A stretch of DNA of 64,000 nt, taken from assembly GCF_030272615.1 (NCBI RefSeq), contig NC_081413.1:607454209-607518208 (forward strand), given 5' to 3'. Below are positions 21,990-33,819 of this stretch, one piece after another; positions within the stretch are counted from its first letter, which is position 1; the number at the start of each line of letters is the position of its first letter. A program made the position numbers and the translations under genes. Source of the DNA: Cryptomeria japonica. Taxonomy: Eukaryota; Streptophyta; Pinopsida; Cupressales; Cupressaceae. The notes below the pieces were generated by a model. It saw only the letters and a program-made list of their open reading frames with translations, did not search any database and had not been told where the DNA came from.

Positions 21990-23519
21990 TGTAGATAGGA
22001 ATTTGGAATTCATCAAAGCAAATAGATATTAAACTAGCTCAACCACAAAAACTAAATTGCAATGATAAGAAATCCTAAAAACATATCAATAGAGATATGA
22101 AGACAAGATAATCAAACCAAATGCAAACCATTACAAATGCGAATATCTCCTCCATAATTCTCCATTGTCCTTCTTTCTCCTTCAAATTACTTTGTTTGTG
22201 GATCTCACCTACAAATGCAAAAGCATAGTATGAAAGCAAGATTGACAAGATGAAATGGCAGCATAAGGATACTAGAAGCGTGATTGATTTTCTGAAAATA
22301 TGATTAGATGATCCCTTGATTGAAGAAAATCATCCAATTTATAGACAAATTGGAGAGATGACAAGATTAGCATGAAGAGATTTGAAAGGAAATTTCAAAT
22401 CAAGAATGACAAATATGACAAATTATGACAAAATTGACACTTTCTATGCAAGATTGATTTATTGACAAATTATGACAAGATTATGACATGCAAGATTGAT
22501 TGATTGACAAATTATGACAAATTATGACAAGATTGAAATGCCATTCCCATAAAATTAGGGGAAATATTAGAAAAATTGAAGAAAATAGGAGAAATAGAAA
22601 ATTAGGAATTAGGAGAAATTAGTAAATTAGGTGAATTAATTAATAATTTTTCATTCATTAATTAATTCACAAAAAGAGGGGGAATTAATTAGCCAATTAA
22701 ATAAATATTTAATTGTGACAAGAAGACTTAGGATAAATAAATAAATAATTTAACCTAGAGGGAAAATGACAAACAAGATTAAATGAACAAATCATAAAAC
22801 CCTAGAAGATGAATTAGAAATGCAAGGACGACAATTAGGTCTTAACAAAAGATAATTGATGTAGGGTTGATTTGATCATGATTCTGATTGACAAAGGACC
22901 AATGCTGATAAACGATTGAGATTGGTTGACAAATTGACCAAGATTGACAAAGAGATCAAATTGATAGGCGCCAATTGACGAGGAACAATGACTAATTGAT
23001 CCAAATTGACATGATTGAAAAGGACAACGATCAATGACAAATCAATCGCAAAATGACAAGATTGACCAGGACAAGGATCAATGACGAATCGATCACAAAA
23101 TGACAAGATTGACAAGGACGAGGATCGATGACGAATCGATCGTAAGATGACAAGATTGACAAGAGGACAAAACCCTAATTCCATCATCGATTAGGATTGA
23201 CGATGTCCAAAATGATGATAAATGAGCACGCACATTGATGCGACGGGATAAGATCGACCAAAATCATAACTGAAGATTGTTATCAACAAGACCAAATTCA
23301 AAAGTGAGAAAAATGAGGAATGTAGAAGAAGGACTTGATGCTCGCAAATGATAAAGACCAAGTGCGCAACATAGAAGAAGGACTCGATGCTCACAAATGA
23401 TAAAGACCAAGTGCGCAATATAGAAGAAATGTTAATGCGACACAAAAATCCTAAAATAAGGCAATGTGCAGATGTTAAAGTATGACTCCGCAAGCGTTGA
23501 CCATTTTTAGACATCTACA
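21990..23519 (-). mobile_element. 1,530-bp solo LTR inserted in copia-2 RT
   Basis: Bounded by TGTAGAT and ATCTACA (inverted ends) and a perfect 5-bp duplication GTTCT (21,985-21,989 and 23,520-23,524). In the minus direction it starts TGTAGATGTCTAAAAATGG, a form typical of Tat-group gypsy LTRs. Removing it with one GTTCT rejoins the RT codons in frame. Inside are two 49-bp repeats (about 23,325-23,425) and about three 47-bp repeats (about 23,000-23,170). No coding sequence. Confidence 0.93.
22995..23175. repeat. About 47-bp tandem repeat inside the solo LTR
   Basis: Three to four drifted copies of a unit containing AATGACAAGATTGACMAGGAC and GGATCRATGACGAATCGATC. Confidence 0.85.
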
Positions 23520-23524
23520 GTTCT

Positions 23525-25126
23525 AATAAATCCTATCTTCATCAGATGAGTATGAAGTCATTCATACCATGCTCTGGGTGCCTACATTAATCCATACAAG
23601 GCTTTATGTAATTTGCATACCATGTCTTCCTTATCTGTCAATGCATAACCATCAGGCTACTCTATATAGACCTCTTCTTCCAGTATCCCATTCAAGAATG
23701 CAGACTTAACATCCATCTGGTATACCTTGAATGTTTTATGAGCTGCAAATGCAAGCAATGTTCTGATACCTTCCAGTATTGCTATTGGTGCAAAAGTTTA
23801 TCCATGGTCTTCTCCTTCTTCTTGTACATAACCTTTGCATACTAATCTTGCCTTATTCCGAACTACAACACCATCTTCATTTAACTTGTTTCTGAACATC
23901 CATTTAGTACCTATAACATTCTTGTTTACCGGTCGGGGTACCAGGGTCCAAGTGTTGTTCTTATCAATTTGATCTAACTCCTCCTCCATAGCTTTCACCC
24001 AGTGATCATCACCAAATGCCTCTTTAGCACTTCTAGGTTCAAAGGTGGATATCATGCAAGAGTTTTGTATTATTCTCCTTCTAGTTAGTACTCCAGCATC
24101 GTTATCCCCAATTATTTGTTTAGGACTGTGATTCAGTCTCACATACCTAGGAATAACATGATCATTCTCTTTAGGTTCAACTTCATCATTGTCATCTTCC
24201 TCTAAATTCATTTGTTGCGATTGAACAAGTTCATCAGGAGTTGCTTTACCAGATTCTGATTTAGCAGTTTCAGGTTCCAAAAGAAAAATGCAAGGATCTT
24301 CATCCTTCTTCTTAGAACTGGTTCCTTCTGCAATTTCGGGACATTCATCTACACAAACATCAACACTTTCAACAATTTTTTGTGTCCGGTTGTTGAAGCA
24401 TTTATAGGCCTTACTCTTGGTAGAATAGCCAAGAAATATGCCTTCATCACTCTTAGCTTCAAATTTTCTTATGTAATCGCCTCTTTTAATAAAACTTTTT
24501 CTACAAAATATTTTAAAATAGCTAACATTAGGTGATCTCCCATACCAGTTTTCATATGGGGTCTTGTCCTTACCTCTTTTTACCAAAACTCGGTTCATTG
24601 TGTACACATTTTTACTTATAGCTTCTTTCCAAAATGTTATTGATACACCACCTTGTATCAAAATAGTCCTAGCAGCTTCAACCACTGACCGATTGTTTCT
24701 TTCTGCTATACCATTTTGTTGTGGTGTCCTTGGTGCAAAAAGTTGCCACTTGATACCCTTATCATCATAATATTTAGTGAACTCTACAGAAGTGAATTCA
24801 CCGCCTTGATTTGTTCTTAGACATTTCATCTTTTTGCCACTCTCTTTCTCATCTAAGGCTCTAAATGCCTTGAACTTACCAAAAGGTTCATTTTTATCCT
24901 TCAAGAATGTGACCCACATCATCCTTGAACAATCATCAGTGAAGATCATGAAGTATCTGTCACCTTGAATGCTTCTTGTTCTTATTGGTCCACATATATC
25001 TGTATGAACCAAATCTAACAAGTGCTCTGTTGAGAAGGACTTGCTCTTAAAAGTTGAAGAAGTCATCTTTCCTAGTTGACATTCTTTACAAAGAGCATTA
25101 ACCAGTTTGTCTAGCTGAGGCAAACC
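23525..25126 (-). pseudogene. copia-2 integrase and RT N-terminal part
   Basis: The open block 25,123-23,798 (441 codons) holds the integrase: CKECQLGKM zinc motif end, LVHTDICGP (first Asp), LRTNQGGEFTS where Asn replaces the second catalytic Asp, and NGIAERNNRS (Glu). It continues through GYSTKSKAYKCFN and an acidic linker into RT (WTLVPRPVNKNVIGTKWMF, KARLVCKGY). A TGA-like break near 23,798 is followed by YQMDVKSAFLNG and ALYGLMQAPRAWYE up to the solo LTR. The Asp-to-Asn change would abolish integrase. Confidence 0.9.
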
Positions 25127-25128
25127 TC

Positions 25129-25968
25129 TTACTGTCTAGACTTGCTTACTTTAATAATATTGTCAAAATTAATATGAAAAAATCTCTTATGCCAGAGCCA
25201 GCTATCATCCACTTTCACAATCAAACAATTGCTAATTTTAGGATTGAGATGAAATAGATTACCTCTGGTATGTTTACCAATTGCAATCAATTCTCCTTTG
25301 TTGTCAAAGATTTTGCATATACCATTTCTGAATTCCAGTGGGTATCCTATTTCATTAAGTTGTGCCACACTAAGAAGATTGTGCTTTAGGCCTTTAACCT
25401 AATAGACATCGTCAGCACTACTTTTCCCATTAAGAGAAAGAAATCCCTTACCTTTAACCATACAGGGTGAGTCATTGCCAAATCTGACAACACTGCCATC
25501 AAATTCCTCTAGGGAAAGAAATTTTCTCTGATCACCAATCATGTGATGTGAACAACCACTATCAATGATCCAATCATTAGAGTTATCCATTCTGGATACT
25601 AGTGCCTTCTGATATGATATTTCTTCCTTAATTGCTACAAACACAATACCTTCACTAGCATCATCATCTGATTCTTCATTAGTAACACCACTGTCAATAG
25701 CTGCAAGACAATCTCTCTTGCCTTTACCCTTGTACTTCTTAAATTTGTCTCTCTTGTATTCATTTTCACCATTAGGGCAATTTACTGCTATATGACCAAT
25801 CTTGTTGCATGCAAAACATTTTAAAGGTAGCTTACCTCTATATTTACCAGTGCCTCTAGGCAGTCGTTTTGCCAACAATGCTTCAAGTTCTACTAAGTTG
25901 TCTTCATCTTCAACATCTCTCCTGGGTCTAGATTCATAGTTATGGCCGATATCTCTACTTCTTCTCAC
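25129..25968 (-). pseudogene. copia-2 zinc knuckle, protease and GAG-pre-integrase
   Basis: From 25,968: Glu/Asp-rich segment, zinc knuckle CFACNKIGHIAVNC (about 25,823-25,782), Lys-rich block, acidic block, and the protease active site WIIDSGCSHHM (about 25,577-25,545, DSG kept). After a stop near 25,399, the zinc-binding part of integrase appears as WLWHKRFFHINFDNI near 25,204-25,160. Confidence 0.87.
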
Positions 25969-26616
25969 AGATGGGTTAGAGATAGAAGCTCTAAATGCAA
26001 ATTTTGATTTCTGTACACTACGATCATAGCCATTTAGTTCAAAAGTAGTAAGTTTGCCAATAATAGAAGCAAGAGTTACCTTTGTCTTATCAATAGATTT
26101 CAGCTCCTGAATAACTGCAACTCAGATAGCATAGACCGGTAGCAGGGTTCTCTATACCTTACTGATTGCTATGGCATATTCCACTTTCCCTCCTACACTC
26201 TTTATCTCACCAACTATCTCTTTAATCCTTTGACCATACTATTGGATATTCTCACCTTCAGACATTCTCATGTCGTCAAACTTGCCTCTTAGACTCTCCT
26301 CTTTGGCAATCTTAACATGTTCATCACCGCTATAAATCTCTTCTAGTTTTTTCCATACTTCATATGCAATTTCAAGACCATGAACATCTACATATTCAAC
26401 ATCGGACAGGGAACTGATAATAGCTTCTAGTGCTTGGTGATTTTCTTGATGTTCTTTCTTTTGATCATCAGTCAGAGGTCCAGTAGGTGTAGTATACTTA
26501 TTTTCTATATGCTCCCAATACTGACTACCAAGACTCTTAATATAAATCTTCATTCTGTCACTCCATATTCTATAGTTACTTTGTTGAACTTCGGACCTTC
26601 TTTCTTCATCATGATT
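25969..26616 (-). pseudogene. copia-2 gag capsid region
   Basis: The probable start is an ATG at about 26,616 (MMKKEGPKFN), one base out of frame with NYRIWSDRMKIYIKSLG, the typical copia Gag opening. It continues through DVEYVDVHGLEIAYEVWKKL and EESLRGKFDDMRMSEGENIQ (26,240), then degenerate frames with several stops (for example near 26,120 and 26,160) to LTTFELNGYDRSV near 26,040. Confidence 0.8.
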
Positions 26617-26669
26617 TACAAGATCTTTTCCTCAAGTTGTTAGGCTTTTAGCTTAAGAGGACCTGAGAT

Positions 26670-26682
26670 GCTCTGATACCAA
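26670..26682 (-). other. copia-2 primer binding site
   Basis: TTGGTATCAGAGC on the minus strand, next to the LTR end at 26,684; exact initiator tRNA-Met complement. Confidence 0.95.
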
Positions 26683-27127
26683 TTGATGGTATGATGAAAG
26701 AATATGTATCTAGTAGAAAACTGAGAGGGGGGGTGAATCAGTATACTGAAAAATTGATACAAAGTTCCCAAACTCAAACTCAGTCAAACAAAGTAATCAT
26801 ATCCCAGTCAAGATCAATATTCATAAGAATACTTGACATCAACTGGTTTAACTGTTATGACAACTTTAACAGTAAACAACTTCAATCTTGTGAATATCAA
26901 CAATGCTTAATCATAACTCAACATATTCATCTCTTAATGCTTCTACTTAACATGCCTTATCAAAGATTAACCAAATCAACAAATAAGATCACAACCACAA
27001 AAGCATTCACCACTTGACACAAATGTTTATACGTGGAAAACCCAAATAGGTAAAAACTACGGTGAGATGAGACTCACAAGGATAGCTATCTAAACTCTTT
27101 CGAAGTTCACCCTGTTACGAGCCAAAG

Positions 27128-27872
27128 TGTTGGCAAATACACACTCCAATGAAAAATTGTAGGTGATTGAAGGTATTGTCATTGATGGCAACCTTGCAAT
27201 CCTATGACACCAGCAGGCACCGACAAAGATGATTACTGGCACCCCAGCTGACAGGATTTTGTTTATTATATTTTGTATTTAATTGTAAACTCTTTTTGTA
27301 AGCCGACAAGGTGAATTATAATAGGACTCATATAAGTATGAGATCTTGTAGATCATTTGTGTAAGCAAGTAAGTAAGAATGTAATAGGCAGATACAAACA
27401 TTAAGGCAAATTTTGGAATAAGGTTTATGGAAGTTGTGTGAGCTTAAACCGGTACTGAACCTGGCATAACAGATGATGAACCAAAGTAGTACATGACATT
27501 GGATTTGCATAATCCATTTTTGTAAGTCAGTGAGACTTCCGTTTTTGTATTTAAGCAGTGAGCTTTAGGCAGTTGGCCTTCCTGCATGTGCAGGCCCCTA
27601 TTGTAAGTAATATTCATTTATTGGCCAATAAGTGAATATTGTGGGTCACAAATCCCACCGAGGTTTTTCCCACACTGGGTTTCCTCATTAAAAATATTGT
27701 GTTATGGTGTACTTTCTATGTTGTGGTTATTGATCTTATTTACTGCATTATTTCTGGTTTATCGGTACACTGTTTTGGAATGCAATTTGTTTAATAAGAT
27801 TAGAAAATCTATTAACTGGTAAGATACTGATTCACCCCCCCCCCCCTCTCAGTATCTTTGGGAATCCTAACA
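27128..27872 (+). repeat. 5' LTR of copia-3
   Basis: Starts TGTTGGCAAATACACACTCC and has the box GATTCACCCCCCCCCCCC near its 3' end. It is closely similar to 33,052-33,819; the 3' copy has an extra GCACCGACA-type repeat near 33,145-33,175. Confidence 0.93.
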
Positions 27873-27874
27873 AT

Positions 27875-27886
27875 TGGTATCAGAGC
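27875..27886 (+). other. copia-3 primer binding site
   Basis: TGGTATCAGAGC, exact initiator tRNA-Met complement, two bases after the LTR. Confidence 0.96.
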
Positions 27887-27943
27887 TTGGTCCTCTATTT
27901 TCAAAAGCCTAACATCTTGAGGAATATTTTGACACCGATACAG

Positions 27944-29017
27944 ATGGAAAACCTGAGAAAGCAATTGGAAACAACACTTGCAGATTATGATGCAGAAAAG
28001 TTGAAAAATATGAAACTTGAAGATGGTGTGAAGGCTACATAGGAAATCATTCAAGGACTTCAATAAAATCTCACTATTGCTAGGAACAAAAGAAGAGAAC
28101 TTCATGAAAAGATACAGAGTGATGATGATGAAAAAGAAACTCTTAATGATCTTGTAAGCAAGATGAAGCAAGAAAACATGACCTTGAGGAATGAGATGCA
28201 AGATATGACTATGAGGTTTTGTAAAGACATTGAAGACTGAAAGAAGAATGAAGATTACTTGACTAGGAGAATCAATGACACTAGAAATGAAAATCTAAGA
28301 CTCAGTCATGAAAATGATATGTTGAAGACATATATAATTCACTTGGAGCATGATAAAACTGAACTCATGAGATAGAAAGATTTCTTAGAAAATGAGTTGG
28401 CTACTACAAATCAACACAAGGAGAAATTCAAGAAAAGCTTAGAAGAACTTGATGACATGCTGAAAAATCAGAAACCTAATGGAGATACTAATGGTCTCGG
28501 CTTTGAAGTTGGTGAAAGCTCTGGTACTGCAAACAATCATGATCACAGTAAACTGGTAAGACAACCTAATGCCTACAAATTTAATGGGAAATGTTTTAAC
28601 TGTAACAAGTATGGTCATAGAGAATATCAGTGTAGATCTAGAAACTATTAGAACATCAATGCACCCACCGGTCAATGTTCTAAATGCAACAAAATTGGTC
28701 ATAATTCAGAAAATTGCAGAATGAATGTAAGGTGTTATGTTTGTGGAATATTTGGACACTTATCTAATCAATGCAGAACACATACCGACATAGGATATGG
28801 AAAAGCTATTCAGAAAAATAATGTGACTTGTTATGCTTGTAACAATATTGGACATATTGCAAAATTTTGTAGAAGTAAGGCATCATCGACAAATAACAAA
28901 GGACCCAGTTTGAAAGGTAAAGAGAAGGTTGAAGAAGTAAAGCAAGAATTTTCAAAACAATGGATTAGAAAGTCATATCAGAATGTTAATGAAGCTATTC
29001 CTTCACCGGTAGAATAG
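27944..29017 (+). pseudogene. copia-3 ORF1: coiled-coil protein with four CCHC zinc knuckles
   Basis: The ATG at 27,944 (MENLRKQLETTLADY) is the first after the primer site, and one frame continues for about 357 codons to a TAG at 29,015. Residues 1-185 are rich in Glu, Lys, Leu and Asn with heptad spacing, predicting coiled coil. Four perfect CX2CX4HX4C knuckles follow: CFNCNKYGHREYQC, CSKCNKIGHNSENC, CYVCGIFGHLSNQC and CYACNNIGHIAKFC (28,590-28,870). The last part is Lys/Ser-rich. Five or six in-frame stops interrupt it. It looks like a nucleocapsid-type RNA-binding protein, but no copia capsid domain is recognisable. Confidence 0.75.
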
Positions 29018-29358
29018 AGTATCACTCCACCGGCAGGAGATTCTTCATCTAACTGAAAACAAATCCTTTTGGAGGTATGGCAACAAATTGAAAAACATTC
29101 TAGTTTACCCTCGATTGATGGTAAGAAGTTGAATTACTTCTTTACCGGCAGATGTGTTAAGTTTCACTTAACCGGCAAGCATTTAATGTGGTAGTTGAAG
29201 GAAATGACATTATAAGGAAGCGTTTTTCACTCTTTTTCACTCACCGAGCATTCAAATTTCCTTAGAGCGTGAAAAACCCGAGTGAAGGCATCCACAATGA
29301 GAAGTGAAGCAAATCATTCAAGCATTCAAACCTAAAGGCAGATTAAGGTATTTATACA

Positions 29359-32300
29359 ATGGCTTCCTCCTCTGCACCTAAATTCTTTGCAAACCCTATA
29401 GTAATTGAAGTGATTAAATGCCCTAGGCCTATATTTAAAATCATTCCTGAAGTAGCGAAGAAGGATGATAACCTAGGAGCATTTTCTAAAATACCCAAAG
29501 GAGTTGCATATGCTGAGGAACCTAGAATTTACATACATTGTCATATTGAAGAACTAGGTGCTGATGAGATTATGAACATGTATAGGACAATAATATGTGA
29601 TGAAAATGGTAATGTAAAACCGGAACACAAGATAATTGAAACCCTAGGTTTTGTGGAGATACTTAGCATTCCTGATTTTCCCAAAGAGGTTATAAGGATT
29701 GTATTGAGCAGAGTACATGGGGAGTTATTTTGGCTAGATTCCATTCATAGGATAACAAAATAAGCAGTTAGGGCAGTGATAGGCTTACCTTCCACCCGTC
29801 GCAGGCCTGACAAGACTAAAAAGGTTCCAAATGACACTATAATGACCCTAACCAGTGCAACCTATGATAAGAGATCCCTGAGAGTCAATGATGTAAAGGA
29901 TATCAATGTAAGATTCATTAGCATGATTCTTGGATACAAAGCTACACATGCCAACAGATTAAACTCTATTTCTAGTTTATGTATCAAGAGTGCTTATGAC
30001 TTAGTAAATAGTAATGCAAAGATTGACATATGTGAATGGTTAAAAGATGAGTTGATAGACAATCTAAAGAAACTTAAGGGTGACAAGAAAGGCACATTCA
30101 GATTTGGTAACTTACTTGTATGTCTATTACTGTATATCACCAAGGAAGTTCCTGGTATTGGCAGAAAGGATTTTGGTTTTGACTTTCCGGTAGGAAAACA
30201 ACTTTTGGATATTCTTAATAACATGGGAGATGATAGGGAGAAGAACATAATTGAACACTTTTAGGCACTAAAGGCTAGAATGAAAATTAGGGAAAGAATA
30301 TCTCAATCCATTGTTGATAAATATCAAAAAGAGATATGTTTTGTTATAAAGAAGGATGAAATCTGGATGGAGGTAGTGGTTCCAAGGACAGTTTGGGTTA
30401 CAGAGATGGGTTATGAGGCTGATGAGAACATAATAGAAACATATGCTAAAGCCCTTCTAGAAGCCCCTAGAGAACCAATAGAAGAAATATTTGGTAGTGT
30501 AGATACTATTAAAAGCAAAGTTCAATCAAAGAAACGAATAAAGAAAACAGAACAAACAATTAGAAAGGCAACAAGAGAGGCAAAGGTAATCAAGGAAAAC
30601 ATATTGAATATGACTGGTATTAAGGAGAGTGACTTGGAAGGATTACAACCGGAAACACATCTTTCACCGGTTGCTACTTCCTCTAATAGTAAAATACCGA
30701 CATAGTTTCAGAGAGTTGAAAGGAAAAGAAAACCCTCACCAGTACCCTCACCTACTCCTAAGAGAACAAGATAGAAACAATAGGTAGTAAGGCCTCTGAC
30801 AAAGAAAATAACCCCAAGGAAGAAAAAGGACAAACAAGTTATCCCCCCACTTGATAATCTTTTGAATGAAAAAACTAAAGATGGTAACTTGTCAAATATT
30901 AGCAAGTCGTATAACACTTTCACTAATGAAGAAAAGGAAAGCATATAAAATAGTGTTATTCTACACTTGGATATTTATAAGAAATTTTTGATAGAAGTTG
31001 TAGATGATCTACCCAGTGACTTGTACAGAAGGTTAGATGCAAAAAGGTTAGCAATTGTGGAACTGGACAAAAAGATTAAGGTAGAAAAATTACTTGAAGT
31101 TCACCCAGTGAAATCAGCAGAAGAAATTGATGAACTGATAAGTGGAGAAAATAGGACTGTATTTTCCATTGGTCACCGGCATGTAGCATTAATGGTTGGC
31201 AGAGTAAATGAGATCACTGAAGAGACAATGAACAAATGGGATATCTTCTTTGTAGAAAAGGAAAAGCAAGAAGAGCTTAAACGACCAAAGACTTTTAAAT
31301 TCTATCAAAAGGAAAAAGATAAAGGTAAAGGTAAGGTAGGTGGTCCTTTGAGCATAAAGATAACAGATAACTTGCCCCCACCTTCTTCTGATACCCCAAT
31401 AGTTGTAAATATTGATACACCACTGGTAACAAATAATGTTGAGAGTATGGAGACAACACATGAAGAAACCAATCCTGATTCAGAGGTGTTGTATACCATG
31501 AATATTGACACACAAGAAGTCAACATTGTGGTTGATAAGGAAACAACTAAGAAGAGAGATGTGGCAACTGAGCCACTGACAGGAAACATTGTAGTTGAGA
31601 CAAATGTTGAGGATACAGTTGGAAATGTTGAGATTGGGATTGAAACACATACTGAACAATCAACTGATCCCTTAGATATTGGAAAGACAAATACCATTGA
31701 TGTACACACTGAGCAACTGGCTACTGATAAATCTGTTGAGATACTGATAGTAGATAGTACAAAGGTACAATTAGAAAAACCAGTAGTTAACACAGAGACA
31801 CAATAAAAAAAACCAGCAGTGGAAAGCACAAAGAAACTGATAGAGGTACATTCTGAGAAACATGAAGAGGAAAAGTTTCAGATAGAGACAGTGCCATTGA
31901 CAACAGCTGAGAAACCCAAACCTTTTCTAGTAGAAATGCAGACTCAAACTGACCTACCAAAGGTCAACATAAGCAAAGAGGTTAGTCACACCAGCGGATT
32001 ACAGATTGTTAAGGCAGTTGGACAATCATCTAGTTCCTCCTTAACAGAATTCAGACCGACAAATGTAACATAGGTATTATTAGATTCCATCAAGAAAATT
32101 AAAGAGTGTAATGCACAGGCATATAAGGATATTGATGACACTATTCCTTTATTGAAATTGATTGCACCCAAGTGCAATGTGGAAAACAAAGATTCTTTGA
32201 GTCAACTAGACACATTGTCTAAGTACATCACCAGCAATATTTTGACAGTTGATCAGATTAATGAGGAGACATTCATTGAGAAAATGAACAAGGAAAAATA

Positions 32301-32803
32301 AAAAATTATTTGAAGAGACAATAAAGAAGTGCACAAAACACATTGACACCCTTCTACTGGCACTAAACAAAACTTTAACGGAATTTAAGGAGTTGTAGAG
32401 AGACACCTGGAAGACTGATCTTCTGACAATGGATATTGACAAGGAAATTAGCATAGCACAAAAGGAAATTAATGATATAGATGACAATCTCATTGGTTCA
32501 TCAGAACCCATATCATTTATAGAGCAAGAGATAGCAGGTTTTGAGGAGAAACTTGAAAATTTGGAAAAGGAGAAGGAAAGAATAAAATACAAGGCTAAGG
32601 AACTCAAATGCAGACTTGGTTTGAAACTAGACATCCTCATCTCTTTGAGAAAAGAGATTTCCGAGGCACTTGTTCCAAGACTTAAGACACTAGAAGATAA
32701 AATGTACACACTCACTAGTACCATCCAAAGGACAAAAGCAACATTGAAGGATAGTAAGCAATTCACTAACAGCTTGAATTTTGTATTAGCGGATCTATAT
32801 TAG
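29359..32803 (+). pseudogene. copia-3 ORF2: unknown protein of about 1,150 codons
   Basis: From ATG 29,359 (MASSSAPKFF) one frame runs to 32,300, interrupted only by stops (29,761, 30,262, 30,703, about 30,770-30,783, 30,946, 31,804, 32,071, about 32,299). It then shifts by one base in an A-run and ends at 32,803. Parts in order: globular domain (residues 1-300), second globular part to about 450, basic Pro/Lys/Arg stretch (about 452-475), another globular part (536-650), a long acidic Thr/Val/Asp/Glu-rich low-complexity region (about 655-900), and a coiled coil (about 1,020-1,140). The segment FISMILGYKATHANRLNS ... GTFRFGNLLVCLLLY weakly recalls the 'putative plant transposon protein' or envelope-like family of plant retroelements. 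No enzyme motif seen; function unknown. Confidence 0.7.
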
Positions 32804-32882
32804 ATTGTAACCCACTGGTTACAGGGATCCTGAAAAAAACTACACTCAATTGACATTAATTGATAGCCTTGTCATTGATGTC

Positions 32883-33051
32883 AAAGGGGGAGTAGTAGAA
32901 TGAGAAAAATGATTAGCAGAAGAGATCATCTGCTCAGGAGGAGCACACGGTTTTGGTAAGATAGTTTTGGGCAGATTTCTGGACAACACATTTTTGGATA
33001 CAATTTTGACTTTTTCTCATGAGTGTTGCCATCAATGCCAAAGGGGGAGAT
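32883..33051 (+). other. copia-3 repeated polypurine tracts
   Basis: Two G-rich tracts in similar contexts (CATTGATGTCAAAGGGGGAG at 32,873-32,892 and CATCAATGCCAAAGGGGGAG at 33,030-33,049). The second directly precedes the 3' LTR and is the functional PPT (AAAGGGGGAGAT, 33,040-33,051). Confidence 0.85.
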
Positions 33052-33819
33052 TGTTGGAAAATACACACTCCAATGAGAAATTGTAGGTGATTGAAGGTAT
33101 TATCATTGATGGCAACCTTGCAATCCTATGGTAGTGGGAAGCACCGACACAGGCACCGACATCGACACCGGCAAAGATGATTACCAGCACCCCAGCCGAC
33201 AAGATTTTGTTTATTATATTTTGTATTTAATTATAAAATCTTTTGTAAGCCAACAAGGTGAATTGTAATAGGACTCATATAAGTATGAGATCTTGTAGAT
33301 CATTTGTGTAAGCAAGTAAGTAAGAATGTAATAGGTAGATAGGAACATTAAGGCAGATTTTGGAATAAGGTTTATGGAAGTTGTATGAGGTTAAACCGGT
33401 ACTAAACCTGGAATAGCAGATGTTGAACCAAAGTAGTACATGACATTGGATTTGCATAATCCATTTTTGTAAGTCAATGAGACTTCCCTTTTTGTATTTA
33501 AGCAGTGAGCTTTAGGCAGTTGGCCTTCCTGCATGTGCAGGCCCCTATTGTAAGTAATATTCATTTATTGGCCAGTGAGTGAATATTGTGGGTAACAAAT
33601 CCCACCGAGGTTTTTCCCACATTGGGTTTCCTCGTTAAAAATATTGTGTTATGGTGTGCTTTCTATGTTGTGGTTATTGATCTTATTTACTGCATTATTT
33701 ATGGTTTACCGGTACACTGTTTTGGAATGCAATTTGTTTAATAAGATTAGAAAATCTCTTAACCAGTAAGATACTAATTCACCCCCCCCCCCCTCTTAGT
33801 ATCTTTAGGAATCCTAACA
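33052..33819 (+). repeat. 3' LTR of copia-3
   Basis: Starts TGTTGGAAAATACACACTCC, ends CCTAACA. Poly-C box at about 33,779-33,793. Confidence 0.93.

Larger units (their letters stand above)
27128..33819 (+). mobile_element. copia-3: pol-less Sirevirus-like element with a giant unknown ORF
   Basis: LTRs 27,128-27,872 (745 bp) and 33,052-33,819 (768 bp) start TGTTGG and end CCTAACA. Flanks CAAAG (27,123-27,127) and AAAAG (33,820-33,824) are a duplication with one change; the sister LTR of copia-2 reads ACCAAAGCCT at this site. Primer site and PPT are intact. The inside (5.2 kb) holds a coiled-coil/CCHC frame (27,944-29,017) and a 1,150-codon frame (29,359-32,803), but no DSG protease, DDE integrase or FVDD reverse transcriptase. 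It must have been moved by another element; its LTR and primer layout resemble copia-2 and copia-4. Confidence 0.88.

Noticed and set aside
23325-23425. Regular direct repeats that could suggest a CRISPR-like array
   Set aside because: Only two contiguous 49-bp copies without spacers, inside a plant LTR.
26670-26682. Possible tRNA gene fragment at TGGTATCAGAGC sites
   Set aside because: The sites are 12-13 bases long and sit next to LTR ends, so they are primer binding sites; no cloverleaf is present.
27328-33457. Two similar 60-codon minus-strand frames at 27,328-27,510 and 33,275-33,457
   Set aside because: The same sequence occurs twice because both lie in the two LTRs of copia-3; no domain seen.
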